Positions 12,767 to 24,906 of a DNA stretch of 64,000 nt are shown piece by piece. Source of the DNA: Sinotaia quadrata (lineage: Eukaryota > Mollusca > Gastropoda > Architaenioglossa > Viviparidae). A model generated the notes under the pieces. The model was not told where the DNA came from, searched no databases, and was given only the letters and a program-made list of their open reading frames with translations. How positions within the stretch are numbered: the first letter of the stretch is position 1; each line of letters begins with the position of its first letter. Position numbers and translations under genes: made by a program. The stretch lies in assembly GCA_028829895.1 (NCBI GenBank), contig CM054179.1:41120617-41184616 (forward strand), written 5' to 3'.

Positions 12767-12998
12767 TATCTCCAGCTCGATTGGCACACTGTTATCTCCA
12801 GCTCGATTGGCACGCTGTTTCCAGCCCGACTGGCACACTGTTATCTCCAGCCCGACTGGCATGCTGTCTCCAGCCCGACTGGCACGCTATCTCCAGCCCG
12901 ACTGGCATGCTATCTCCAGCCCGACTGGCATGCTGTCTCCAGCCCGACTGGCACGCTATCTCCAGCCCGACTGGCATGCTGTCTCAAGCTCGACTGGA
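12767..12998. repeat. 23-bp minisatellite, about ten units
   Basis: Units read CTCCAGCCCGACTGGCA then YGCTRT; the first two and last copies carry CTCGA in place of CCCGA. It is unusually GC-rich for the window and gives several overlapping open frames on both strands. Confidence 0.95.
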
Positions 12999-14479
12999 AC
13001 GAGTTGGTATTTCCTCATCCCTTGTCTGATTTGCAGACAGAGCAGACGTCAAATAAATACAGATGTATGTCATCTTCATGTCTTCGCATGTACTGCCACG
13101 CTGGGAGGTGGTTCTGGTGGTGTTGCATTCAATCACAACATAATTAACTGAGAAAGAAGACAGAGTGTTGTTCCTGTAAGCAAGTCTGCGAATGCGCGCG
13201 TGTACATGTATATATGTGTGTGGGGGGGGGGGGTGTGCGTGCGTGCGTTGTATACGACGCACGTTTAAAAGTTAACAAAAGTCAGGGGGTTAACTATAAA
13301 TATACCAAGTCGCGAAATTGCAGAATTCATTTTCAAACACACACAGCAACTTACAATATCTGAAACTTAACCGGGAATGATGAGTCATTCGAAGGCACAC
13401 ACATTGCGCATGCGCAGTAGCAAACAGCTCGACTGCGTCATCAGAGAATGACATTTTAATACCGTGGCTGTTCACATTATGGAAATAATTACGGGCTAGT
13501 AATAGTAAGAGGATTAGAATTATGTTTCTAGTTACCTAATTACTGGTGAGTGCGGTTCTGAGACATTGACGGTAGGATGATGTGCTTTATAACATGTGTC
13601 CTGCGAGAAGATTATGCACACATATAAAAAATAAAATCGTCGTCCTGATACCCGAATTTTTTGAGAGAGTTCTTTCCGCACCACTCGTCGGGAGTTGACT
13701 AGAGTTATCTGATGCAATGTTGCTGTAACCACCATTTACGGTTCAAGATACTAAAAAAACCAAAAATCTAAGCTAACTACAACCTAATGCTGGCCTAACA
13801 GATGTATGTTAACCTCTAACCCTAACTCTAATTTAATGTATATTATTTGTAATGTTTAGTTGTTTTTTTTTCCTGAAAGCAGTTTACGTAGAAATCGTGA
13901 CTTTTAAACAGCTGACAACTTTTACGATTTTCATAGAATTTGCATATTCGTATGGTGACAGAGATTTTATTTGTAGCTTATATTTTTTAGATGCTGTTCT
14001 CAATATTTGTCGGAATATAGCTTCTGAAAAAACACTTTGCATTTACTATTTTTTCCTTCAGGGGTGGGAGGAGGTACGCAGGAACTTTTTCTGAAGCCAA
14101 GCAACTCACAGAAGCGGTAGTATTTTCCGTTCTCAAATTTATTAAGCACGTAACGGTACGTTAATAGCTGACGATTTTAATATGTATTAATTACCTGCCT
14201 AAAGTGACATATTTATTGACGGCTTGTTAGGGCTGTGACTGGATTTGAGCCTTCTGCCAGCATGGCGCGTGACTGTGCACCTTGGGCGGTACGAGTGACA
14301 TTCTTCTTAAGTGAAATCTGCAACTTCGGGATGAAGATAAATTTTGCTACCCTTTGAGTTCCGACTGCCGGGATCAATTAATAGCGCTTGGGTCCTGATT
14401 TGTCGTACCATCAGAGGTACTGTGCGTTTTGACTCATAAGACCACACTGTACATCATTATTTGCACATTTTGCGTGACT
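12999..14479. other. Intergenic sequence, no gene seen
   Basis: It contains a TG/G-run at 13212-13246. Scattered short frames carry no recognisable protein features. Confidence 0.5.
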
Positions 14480-14945
14480 GCTCCAGTCACTGCTCACAAT
14501 ACTTACCGATACTGCCGCTGCTACAATGCTCACTGATACAGTCACTGTTCGCAAGGATCATTGCTCTGTTATACAGTCACGGCTCTCTGATAGTCACTGC
14601 TCACAGTGCTCACTGATACAGTCACTGCTCACAGTGCTCATTGATACAGTCACTGCTCACAGTGCTCATTGATACATTCACTGCTCACTGATACAGTCAC
14701 TGCTTACAGTGCTGCTCACTGATACAGTAACTGTTCACTTTGCTCATCGATACAGTCCTTGCTCACTAATACAGTCACTGCTCACCGATACAGTAAGTGC
14801 TCACAATGCTCACTCATACAGTCACTGCTCACAATGCTCGCTGATAGGGTAATTGCTCACAGTGCTCAATGATACAGCCCTGCTCACAATGCTCGCTGAT
14901 ACCTTCACCACTCACTGACATAACGTTCATTGATACACTAATGGT
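14480..14945. repeat. Degenerate minisatellite of about 28 bp
   Basis: CACTGCTCACAGTGCTCA then CTGATACAGT recurs about 16 times with indels. The unit contains the short palindrome CACAGTG. Confidence 0.9.
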
Positions 14946-16263
14946 TCACTTCAAACTATGAGTGTAGCACTTCTTATTTTTTAAATTACTTTTTAAAATA
15001 CAGCAATATAATATAATTGTGCAAAATGTAATATAAATATAATTCAAATGTTAAAAAAATTCTTTAAAATACCCACTAACTAATAAGATAACAATGGATA
15101 GGTTCTCACTGGGCCCATCGGTGTCATTTAAAGCAAATATATCAAAAGCTATAATTCATGACACTGTCGATAAAATTAATAAATTTGAAATATATTTTAT
15201 CATCACTTATTGCTCAAAGTAAAATACCCCCGACCCACAAAAAAAAAATTAAAAAATTGTAAACTAGAGTCTCGAAATTTTGTACCGTCCTGATTGCAGG
15301 GCTAGGTGAGGTCTCCTCAAAATGATTGGTTTATTTGAATAATGGTCAATCCTACTTTATAAATTGTTGGGTAGTGTGCTGATTCTGGAGATGACATCTG
15401 CAATGTTTTGGACATTGTGACTCAAGGGTCATCACTCTAAATAAATTATTGTTTAACCGGGTTTACCCCATTTCTAATGACGGTCATGACCAAATGACGC
15501 AAAACAAATAAAATGTTTACTGCACAAATCCATTCACAGGAATTGCATTTTGAAAAAATTGGCACAATAATCCAGTGGTTAATGATATTTCTGGAACGGA
15601 ATCCACTTTCTCACAGAGTTGTCAGTAGCGACATGCCGAGCAGCGCCAATTATGTTTGGTTTGCACATGTCAAAATTAAAATTATAGATGGCTCTGAAAA
15701 GGGAAAAATAGTAAATGCTAATGAATTAACATTTGCGAAAATATTGTTAACAAAGAAATATTTTTTTTCAAATGTAAGTACATGAGAAAGTAATAGGAAC
15801 GGGATTTAATGAAATCCAACATATCAAAAACTTCAAATTAAAACACTTGTGGCAATTCATCCTATCGAACAGCGGGTTTCTTTCTGGCACGATATAACTA
15901 CTCAAGGGTGTTGCCAAAACACCCATTCTCCTTTGTTTTTTAAAATTAATTTTGTTTCATTCAATGATTAATACATACTTAAAAGTAACGAGTATTTTTA
16001 ATGTCACATAAACTTTATTTACACTGCATGGTTTACTGATTTCTTCTTTTGTAGTATCATATATGTGTCCATACATTTTATTTTAATATTTCTTTTTATA
16101 TAATAATACTGTACTATTACTGCCTTTGGCCCACGGCTTCGCTTGCATAAATGTTGGCAGAATGTAGACTGTTAACTACAAATTTGTGTAATTAGCAAAG
16201 GTTGATCTAAGTGCTAATTATATACAGCACTCTGAGCCTTGTTGTCTGGGGCGCAAACAAAGA
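14946..16263. other. Intergenic sequence, no gene seen
   Basis: A 90-codon plus-strand frame at 15513-15785 looks like chance. No terminal repeats or arrays are seen. Confidence 0.5.
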
Positions 16264-16880
16264 GATTGTCAATAATGTTGACCCTAGTTTCTCGCTAATG
16301 TTGACCCTAGTTTGTCGCTAATGTTGACCCTAGATTGTCACTAATGTTGACCCTAGATTGTCGCTAATGTTGACCCTAGTTTGTCGCTAATGTTGACCCT
16401 AGATTGTCGCTAATGATGACCCTAGTGTGTCGCTAATGTTGACCCTAGTGTATCGCTAATGTTGACCCTAGCTTGTCGCTAATGTTGACCCTAGTGCAGG
16501 GGCGGGCAAACTTTTGAGACCGCGGGCCAGATAAAATTGTTGGAACAGTTCGCGGGCCAGATAGACGACCAAATATCACAAGTCCAGCAAGTTCAGAATA
16601 TAAAATGAGAACAAAAGTAATTACATGTAGCCTTGGCTGTTTGACAGCATAAAACAACGCCCATTTGTTTTAGTGACTTTTGCCTTGCGGGCCAAAGGAA
16701 TAACTGTGAATTGCTTGGCGGGCCAAAAGCAATAACTGTGAATAGCTTGGCGGGCCAAAAGCAATGTTAACTGTGAATAGCTTGGCGGGCCAAACAAAAA
16801 TGCTTCGCGTGCCAGGTTTGGCCCGCGGGCCAGAGTTTGCCCGCCCCTGCCCTAGTGTGTCGCAAATGTTGACCCTAGTG
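16264..16880. repeat. 23-bp satellite split by a hAT MITE
   Basis: The unit CTAATGTTGACCCTAGTTTG then TCG repeats about 11 times up to 16496 and resumes at 16850 for two units after the inserted element. Confidence 0.95.
16497..16849. mobile_element. hAT-type MITE, 353 bp, with perfect 8-bp target duplication
   Basis: The ends are CAGGGGCGGGCAAACT and its exact reverse complement (16 bp), flanked by the direct repeat CCCTAGTG at 16489-16496 and 16850-16857. Eight-bp duplications and CAGGG ends are typical of hAT elements. The subterminal region is rich in GCGGGCCA, and 16686-16795 holds about three tandem copies of a unit of about 35 bp. It has no coding capacity. Confidence 0.93.
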
Positions 16881-16985
16881 AATGCCTTGTACAGATGTTC
16901 ATTTGAGGAGCAAATGGAACGAAGGTCCACACTGACAGTCCTTAACGTCTGTCATTGCGATTTATTAATCTTCCTAAACCAGACG
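16881..16985. other. Short gap between arrays
   Basis: Unique-looking sequence separating two unrelated satellites. Confidence 0.5.
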
Positions 16986-17232
16986 CTCAGAGGGAATTGC
17001 AGTTGTATAAACTCAAAGGCAATTGCAGTTGTTTAAACTCAAGGGGGTATTGCAGTTGTATAAACTCAAAGGCAATTGCAGTTGTTTAAACTCAAAGGGA
17101 ATTGCAGTTGCTTAAACTCAAAGGCAATTGCAGTTGTTTAAACTCAAAGGGAATTGCAGTTGTTTATTAAACTCGGAGGGAATTGCAGTTGTTTAAACTC
17201 AAAGGGAATTGCAGTTGTATAAACTCAAAGAG
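16986..17232. repeat. 26-bp minisatellite, about nine units
   Basis: The unit AGGGAATTGCAGTTGTTTAA then ACTCAA alternates between GGGAATT and GGCAATT subtypes and between TTTAA and TATAA. Confidence 0.95.
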
Positions 17233-17402
17233 AAAGTTATTTAGAATAAGAGGTATCCCAGGAATGAATACCAATTCTCCCTTTCCGCACTCTGTCAAAA
17301 CCACAAAAATATAATATTTACTCCAGTCTAAAATCTAATACCCAGAATGAGAAACGCAGTCTGAGTGAAGCACTATCACCCACTCTACATGTAGTTAATG
17401 AA

Positions 17403-17720
17403 TAGAGATCAGTACGGACTTTGTACATGAATAGAAACCAGTACGAATGTGGTACATGATACAGACCAGTACGGACTTAGTACTTGAGGCCAGTAAGGAC
17501 GTAGTACATGAATAGAGACCAGTACAGATAAGTACATGAACAGAGACCAGTACAGATAAGTACATGAACAGAGACCAGTACAGATAAGTACATGAACAGA
17601 GACCAGTACAGACGTAGTACATGAACAGAGACCAGTACAGATAAGTACATGAACAGAGACCAGTACAGATAAGTACATGAACAGAGACCAGTACAGATAA
17701 GTACATGATTAGAAATCAGC
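17403..17720. repeat. 28-bp minisatellite, about eleven units
   Basis: Units read GTACATGAACAGAGACCAGT then ACAGATAA. The left units are diverged (TACGGAC, GAATAGA); the centre is homogeneous. It gives long repetitive frames on the minus strand. Confidence 0.95.
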
Positions 17721-18660
17721 ACTGTTAGATGATCGAGCGAAGTGCCAAGTATATGTTACTGAGTAAACTTCACCACTCTGACGGGTATTTGTTCAAAATT
17801 TCCGTCAGATTCAAGTTTTAAAAAGTTTCGTTCAGGTACAGATTTCCGTTAATTTCAGTGCTACAAAATATTCTTTTTATTTTAAATTTTGATTTGGGAA
17901 CTAGGGCCGATAATATATTTATATGTACTAGTATATTTGTGTACTAACGAGGCAGCCGAGACTAGACCACTTTCTGTGGCTCAGTCAGACATGTAACTGC
18001 TGCTTTGGTTTGACGATCTAAACTAACTCTCATCACAAATGCTCGGTCGCCAGATTAAAAAAAAAATTAACTGTATTTGTGAGAAAATTCCCAGTTTCAA
18101 AATCTGTTGCTTCCCCTTATGTTTCGCACGATCGAGCAATGTCGACCGCAACATGGAAAAATTAAAAGTACGTATTCATTTTGCCTTTCTGATAATTATC
18201 ATTCAGGATTAGAAATACTTAAGATTAATATTAGATTTCTCTTGCTTTCGGTACGTTGAATTCTTTAACCCTGCCATCGCCAATCTGGTACAAGTAAATA
18301 TATAATAATTCTACAAACAAATAAGCTATTGCATTTGTTTATTATGTATTAAATATTAGTTTTATTTGATGCTTGCATTTTTCTTAAAAAAATGATTAGA
18401 TACTATTTCGAAAATATTAAAACGGGGAAATACACTAAGCATAAGTCTACCCACCACCAAACATAAGAATGTATATTTATTGGGGGGTTTTCAGATCGAT
18501 CTTGGGTCTGTGTATTTGAACCCGATGGAAACCGCTTAGTAATGAACGATCAAGATTAGTATTCTTAGAATTGTCCGCATTCATGAGAGTAGGTTAATAG
18601 ATAATTCTGGCTTTCCTGTGTGAAACTTACAACAGGAACACCGAGGCTAGTTTTTTGACG
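17721..18660. other. Intergenic sequence, no gene seen
   Basis: AT-rich sequence without recognised arrays or transposon termini. Confidence 0.5.
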
Positions 18661-19300
18661 TCCTCGTTGGGTGAGCGGGTTTCTATGTGACACCCTCAAT
18701 CAGCGGGTTTCTATGTGACATCCTCAGTCAACGAGTTTCTATGTGACACCCTCAGTCAACGGGTTTCTGTAAAGCCCGCAGTCAACTGGTTTCTAGGTGA
18801 TGCTCTGTCAACTGGTTTCTATTTGACGCCCTCAGTCAACGGGTTTCTATGTTATGTCCTCAGTTGACTGGTTCCTATATAACACCCTCAATCAGTGGAT
18901 TCCTATCTGACATCCTCAGGTGGCGGGTTCCTATATGACGTCCTCAGTCAGTGGGTTCCTTTATGACATCCTTAGTTGGCGGGTTCATATATGACGTCCT
19001 CAGTCAGTGGGTTCCTATATAACATCCTTAGTTGGCGGGTTCATATATGACAGCCTCGTTCAGCGGGTTTCTAGGTGACGTCCTCTGTTGGCGGGTTTCT
19101 ATGGATGTCCTCATTTAGTGAGCGAGTTTCTACATAAACACTCAGTTAGCGGGTGTGACGTCCTCATTCAGTCAGATAGCGGGTGTGACGTCCTCATTCA
19201 GTCAGATAGCGAGTTGTGTGACGTCCTTATTCAGTCAGTTAGCGGGTGTGACGTCCTCATTCAGTCAGATAGCGGGTTGTGTGACGTCCTTATTCAATCA
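18661..19300. repeat. 30-bp satellite with two unit types
   Basis: 18661-19130 repeats TCCTCAGTCAACGGGTTTCT then ATGTGACACC with drift. 19140-19300 repeats GATAGCGGGTGTGACGTCCT then CATTCAGTCA. Both have 30-bp periods and share GCGGGT, TGACGTCCTCA and CAGTCA, so they are likely two stages of one array. Confidence 0.9.
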
Positions 19301-20339
19301 TTTGTTTGATTTAGGTTTCGTACATCCTTCCAGCTCTCGCTTATTACGCTAACAGGCGCCCTCGCCAGATTGGAGAGTGTGTGAAAGTTTTTTGGCTGCT
19401 TGGTGGATTTTCTAAGTGCAAATTTTACCAGGGTGGAGGTCAACGACCTATTATATCCTATTTTGAACTGCAAAGGGATCTTGTTAGCGTTCTGTCTGCA
19501 GCATATGGACAGGGTCACATCTCACGGGCTACAAATCACCTTGATCTAGCAAGCTCCCTTCGATTTTTTCTTTTCAATCCTTTGTTCACCTGAGAGAGAG
19601 CCCACCGTCCTATTAATTGCGCGACCCATGTTCCTCATCGTTTAATAGGTGGGCAGTCTAGTAGCATCACAAATGACACGATGTTTATATGCAACACAGA
19701 CATTCAACCATTGTTACAGCATAATAGCCATAAAGTCTGACATCACTGTAAAATAAATAAATATTGTTTTTAAAGGTCGATGTTCGGAAAGTTTAGTCAG
19801 CTTTAATGGCGTTTTCGGTTCAGACTGGAAGAAACTTATTCGCTGCTAATTTAGTTCTAGGTGGGCATCTCGACAGCATTTGTAATCGGCGCCCAAATCT
19901 TCAATCACTCGCAGGCAAGAGCGCGCAGCGGAGCTCTACAAGAAATATTACAATGAATTGTCCCGTGTGCACCGGACTCGGCCTTGTTTGACCCATTTAT
20001 CATTTCTTTCCAAAAATAATTATCAAAGTGGGCGAGCTACGTTTTTGCTATAGGAAATATTACCTCACTATAAACTATAAATTTTGACAATCCACCTTCT
20101 CGTCGGGAAGAAGAATTACTTTTGTACTCGCTAATTTGCAAGTCCCTTTTAGGACCGATGCACTTTGATTTCAAATCGCGGGCATCAATAGCAGTGCATG
20201 ATCGATTAAGACAGCCTCTTGTTTTTGGTAGGTGTTTTCTGACTATGAGCGCCGAGGAAAAAATCTTGAACCACAATGGGGCGATGTGAACTGAGAAAGT
20301 TTTGGAACCACTGGATTGAGACAAACAACACCCACACAC
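19301..20339. other. Intergenic sequence, no gene seen
   Basis: Open frames of 60-100 codons on both strands (for example minus 20037-20339) have no recognisable family features. Confidence 0.45.
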
Positions 20340-23300
20340 GCATACTCTTCCCCGGCAGTCAGTAGAAGTGAAAGTTAATCCGATATTGTTTTAATTTAAA
20401 TATGCCGCAATAGTTCAGAGAAAAGTTAATATGGCCGGCTTCAAGGTTCAAGAGGAACGCCGTCAGGACAACATCAGGTAAACCGGCAACGAACTTTAAC
20501 TAAAACTTATTGGCAGTGTTCGGGTGCATTCAAGTCGGAATGAGCACACTTGAAAGGAAGTTTCAGTTAAGCGCCATGAGTGGGGAAACAGGAAGTTAAT
20601 CGGACAATGCTACATTTCAGACCGAAGGCTGTGTTTAATTCAGCTTAACAGCGCTTTACATAAATAAAACGCAAATTATAATTGGAAGTGTTAATGTTCA
20701 GCTCACGGGTATGCTACGAGCTTAAAAGAAATTTAATCTGTCACTATTACTGTTCAAAAGCCACGAGTTTAAAATGAAATTTAATCTGTCATTATTACTG
20801 TTCAAAAGCCACGAGCTTAAAATGAAATTTAATCTATCACTATTACTGTTCAAAAGCCACGAGTTTAAAATGAAATTTAATCTATCACTATTACTGTTCA
20901 AAAGCCACGAGCTTAAAATGAAATTTAATCTGTCACTATTACTGTTCAAAGGCCAAGAGCTTAAATTAAATTTAATCTGCCACTATTACTGTTCAAAAGC
21001 CACGAGTATGTTTAATATTTAATCCAGCAGTATTATTACTCACTGTCCCGAATATAAATGAAAGTTAGATTTGCGTTGCGATGCTCAAAGCCATTAGAGT
21101 ATAATTCGATACTATTAATACGAAAACCCCAAGGGTGTTCATGAAATTTAATCCGGAAGTGTTTACGTTGACAACCCACGCGTCATGAAATTTAATCTGG
21201 AATTGTTTATATTGACAACCCACGCTTGTTCATGAAATTTAATCTGGAAGTGTTTACGTTGACAACCCACGCTTGTTCATGAAATTTAATCTGGAAGTGT
21301 TTATGTTGACAACCCACGCGTATTCATGAAATATAGTCCGGAATTGGTAGCGTTGAAAAACCATTAGTGTACTTAAAATCTAATATATCAGAATTAATGA
21401 TGAAACCCCACAAGTATACATGAAATTTAATCTCTCAGTAATAATGTTGAAAACGTGCGAAGCGCTAAAGCGTCCTTGACCTGAGAGGTTTATTTTTGAG
21501 CTAGCAGGTATTTTTAACTGGCCAGCTTTATGTCGCATTGTCACGTTCACAAAACAGAGACAAAATCAAAGTACTCATGGAAAAATTAACCCAGAAGGTC
21601 AAGGTCATTTGCTAAATGATTCTCGAATTTTCATTCGCAATGTGACTGATAATCAAGCCTTCCAATAAGCAAATTCATTTATATTCCTGGCAATGCATTT
21701 ATTTTAATTTTCCACCCGTCATAAGACGGGCAAATACTTCTAGTTGAAAATAAATTTAGCATGATTAATGTTCATAATGTACTAGCGGCATATACAAAAG
21801 TAGATTTATCAAGTGCTACGTTGAAAGCTCACGATTAATGAAATGGCTTTGCCATATAGCAGAGTTTAATGCTCTAAACCGTGAGATGTAGCTCAAGGAC
21901 TACAGAGCACTACTGAACTTCAGTTCCAGGATCACAATAAAAGTTAGCCTGTAGGTGAAGTGCTAAAGGTCAGGTCCTTGAGATTAATCAAAATTTAAGC
22001 TGGGTAATGTTAAAGGTCAAGGTCAAGCGCACAAGCCCTGTTAATCTGAGGAGCACTGTTGAAAATCAAAGGCAAAAGTACGATGAAAGAAAATCTAGCA
22101 GTATTAAGTTCGAAGCAACGAATGTAGAAAAACAGAATTCTAATTCAGCTAATCCGGTAATATTCTAGTTCATTTAAGGCAATTATATTCTAGTACATTT
22201 AAGCCAGCAATTAAGTTGACAATTTTCTAGTACAGTTACAGTATTCTATTACGGTTAAGCCAGCAGTATTGTATTAATTAACCTAGTAGTATTCTATTAC
22301 AGTTAATCCAGCAATATTCTATTATAGTTAAGCCATCAGTATTGTATTAATTAATCAGTATTCTATTACAGTTAAACCATGCACATTCTATTACAGTTAA
22401 GCCATCAGTATTGCATTAACTAATTAGTATTCTATTACAGTTAAAGCCATGAACATTCTATTACAGTTAAGCCATCGGTATTGTATTAATTAATCAATAT
22501 TCTATTACAGTTAATGCCATGAACATTCTATTACAGTTAAGCCATGAATATTCTATTACAGTTACGCCATCAATATTTATTAATTAATCAGTATTCTATT
22601 ACAGTTACGCCATCAATATTTATTAATTAATCAGTATTCTATTACAGTTACGCCATCAGTATTTATTAATTAATCAGTATTCTATTACAACTAAGCAGTG
22701 GTGAAACTTCGAATGCTGCTCGCCCCCCCCCCTTCCTAAAACCTAAAATGTTCCCCCATCTCCCCTCTCTCTGTTTCATAGAGAATCAACTGTCTAGGCC
22801 AGTCTCGAGGGTTACTGCGCGCCCTGCAAAAACTTGAGAACGTGTATATTTTTCAAATTTTAAGTACATTGTTTTAACGGAACTATTGGAATCCTGTGGA
22901 AAGTCCCCCAAGCACTGCTGGGGTTGCAAGGGCGGTTAGTTACGCAACTGCAGTTAAGCCAACAGGATTCTAACTTTAAGCCAGCAGTATTCTATTACAG
23001 TTAAGCCAGCAGTATTCTGGTACAGTTAAGCGGGCGGTATTCTAGTACAGTTTATTTGGCACTTTTCTATAACAGTTAAGTCAGCAGTATTCTATTAATC
23101 AAACCCTCGGTATTCTATTAATTCAACCGTCTAAATTCTAGCATAGTTAAGCTGGCAGTGTTCTACAGCAATTAAGCTGACAATATTCTCTTAAGCAGTA
23201 TTCTAGAACAATTAAGTCAGCAGTATTCTGTTGCAGTTAAGCCAGCAGTATTCTGTTATAAGACGCTATTCTAGAACAATTAAGTCAGCTGTAGTCTAAA

Positions 23301-23544
23301 ACAGTTAAGACAGCAGTATTTTACTATAGTTAAAACGACAGTAGTCTAGTACCGTTAAACCGTCAGTATTCTATTAATTAAGCCGATAGTATTCAGTATT
23401 CTAATAGTTAAGATGACAGTATTCTAGTACAGGTAAGTCGGCAGTTAAGCCGACAGTATACTATTAAAATTAAGCCGGCAGATTTCTATTAACTACGCCG
23501 GGCAGTGTTCTAGTAAAGTTAAGCCGACAGTATACTATTAATCA
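20340..23544. repeat. Long, gradually changing satellite domain
   Basis: The homogeneous block 20726-21010 has 48-bp units (ATGAAATTTAATCTGTCACT then ATTACTGTTCAAAAG). It passes to units of about 47 bp (TTCATGAAATTTAATCTGGA, 21140-21330), then diverged sequence. 22150-22700 and 22970-23544 are rich in TATTCTATTACAGTTAAGCC. The recurring core is (A/G)TTAA(T/G)CC.GCAGTATT. Unit length 48 explains open frames on both strands near 20.7-21.0 kb. Confidence 0.8.
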
Positions 23545-23741
23545 GGTTCACCGACAAATGCGCGCCGACAAAAACGCGATGGACAAAAGCGCGACGACGC
23601 GTTCTGTCCCTAACTCTAACCCTAATCCTAACTCTAACCCTAATCCTAACCCTAATTCTAACCATAACCTAACCCTAACCCTAACCTTATCGCGCATTTG
23701 TCGGGGCGCGCAATTGTCGTTCGCGCATTTGGCGGGTCACC
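23545..23741. mobile_element. 197-bp inverted-repeat element with a telomere-like core
   Basis: The ends GGTTCACCGACAAATGCGCG and (reverse complement) GGTGACCCGCCAAATGCGCG form imperfect 20-21-bp terminal repeats. Further subterminal GACAAA..GCGCG motifs follow. Flanking ATTAATCA/ATTAATTA suggests an 8-bp target duplication, though the host satellite is itself rich in ATTAAT. The core 23608-23686 consists of CCCTAA-type hexamers with variants. It is non-coding; I cannot assign a superfamily. Confidence 0.75.
23608..23686. repeat. Interstitial telomere-like (TAACCC)n tract
   Basis: About 13 hexamers of CTAACC type with TAACTC, TAATCC and TAATTC variants; the last three are perfect. The animal telomere repeat is TTAGGG, but position inside inverted repeats points to element content, not a chromosome-end relic. 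Confidence 0.9.
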
Positions 23742-24709
23742 ATTAATTAAGCCGGTAGATTTCTAATAACTACGCCGGCAGTGTTCTAGTAAAGTTAAGC
23801 CGACATGGGATGTAAAATTGATCGAGCTTACTTCGTTCTTTTGTCTTAGTATAAAATAAATTTGAACTATTAAATTGATTACATTTTAAAGTTTAACATA
23901 ACCGTGCCAAGTTTGTCTCCCTTTCTCGAACGTTGACCTGATCAAAGAGTTGTATATGTCAGCACATTTCAAAACAAACAGACATAACTATGGATTATGG
24001 TTTGATTTTCTTTTCCACGTCTGGTGGTTTCGCAGATTAGACAAACCAGGTAACGTACCATCAAAACGGATATCCTAGAACTGTCACTTTATAAAAATCT
24101 TTATGCCCTGCAAAATACGCTGTACTTGATATACTACTTTACTAGGAACCCTGGCTTGGGGGAAGGCAACCGAAGCGTGACGTTCGTCTGACGGGTGGGC
24201 ACAGTACCCGACACCGATTGCCAGTGTCTGACCAATCTTTTGCTACCATGCAGTAATGCGTCGTTTGCTTGTTATTCGACCTACCTTAATTCTGTTGACG
24301 AGTTTGAACAGGAATCAGTGACATATCGTTTTTACTCTATTTTTTCTTCTGTCTTCTATTTCCCTTCACTCCACCCACATACTCAACACACCCTGTACAA
24401 AACGGATTTCTATCTGAAGCTGTCGGAAAGTCACGTGCACAGCGCTCGCGTCACACTGGCAAACAATTCGAACGAAGCTTGAATAATATAACAAAATAAG
24501 GCTTATTTATGGCCTCCCTATTTGTTAGCTTAACGACAGGAACCAAGTATAATAGCGACCATCAGTCAATGCTGAAATGAAATTGAGCAACTTGAAAATT
24601 CCTTTTGTGTGTTTTTTTTTTTTTTTAATGTTGTTATTTTCTGCTATTTGTATTTTGTCTTGTTTTTTTGTGATTATAATTCTTTAAAATCAATAACATT
24701 GTTTTGGGA

Positions 24710-24710
<1 letters not shown>
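23742..24710. other. End of the satellite domain and intergenic sequence
   Basis: One or two decayed satellite units run to about 23805. The rest holds no recognised feature apart from a poly-T run at 24610-24626. Confidence 0.5.
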
Positions 24711-24771
<61 letters not shown>

Positions 24772-24814
24772 GTATCTATCTATCTATCTGTCTGTCCATC
24801 TATCTATCCATCTA

Positions 24815-24874
<60 letters not shown>

Positions 24875-24906
24875 CCTATCTATCTATCTATCTATCTATC
24901 TATGTA
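24711..24906. repeat. (TCTA)n/(TCTG)n tetranucleotide microsatellite
   Basis: About 195 bp of TCTA with interspersed TCTG, TCCA and TGTA units. The apparent YLSIYLSI protein is a translation artefact. Confidence 0.98.

Noticed and set aside
12721..13151. Three overlapping plus-strand frames and one minus-strand frame rich in Pro, Trp and Ala
   Set aside because: They are readings of a 23-bp tandem repeat; no conserved domain and no consistent frame preference.
16264..17720. Possible CRISPR-like arrays (several blocks of regular repeats)
   Set aside because: Repeats are head-to-tail without unique spacers, and the host is a eukaryote with spliced genes.
20722..21022. Repetitive frames on both strands with 16-residue units
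   Set aside because: A 48-bp satellite unit explains them; flanking decayed units are not open.
23608..23686. Chromosome-end or fusion-point telomere relic
   Set aside because: The tract lies inside paired inverted repeats within a satellite, with variant hexamers; a transposable element carrying it explains the arrangement better.
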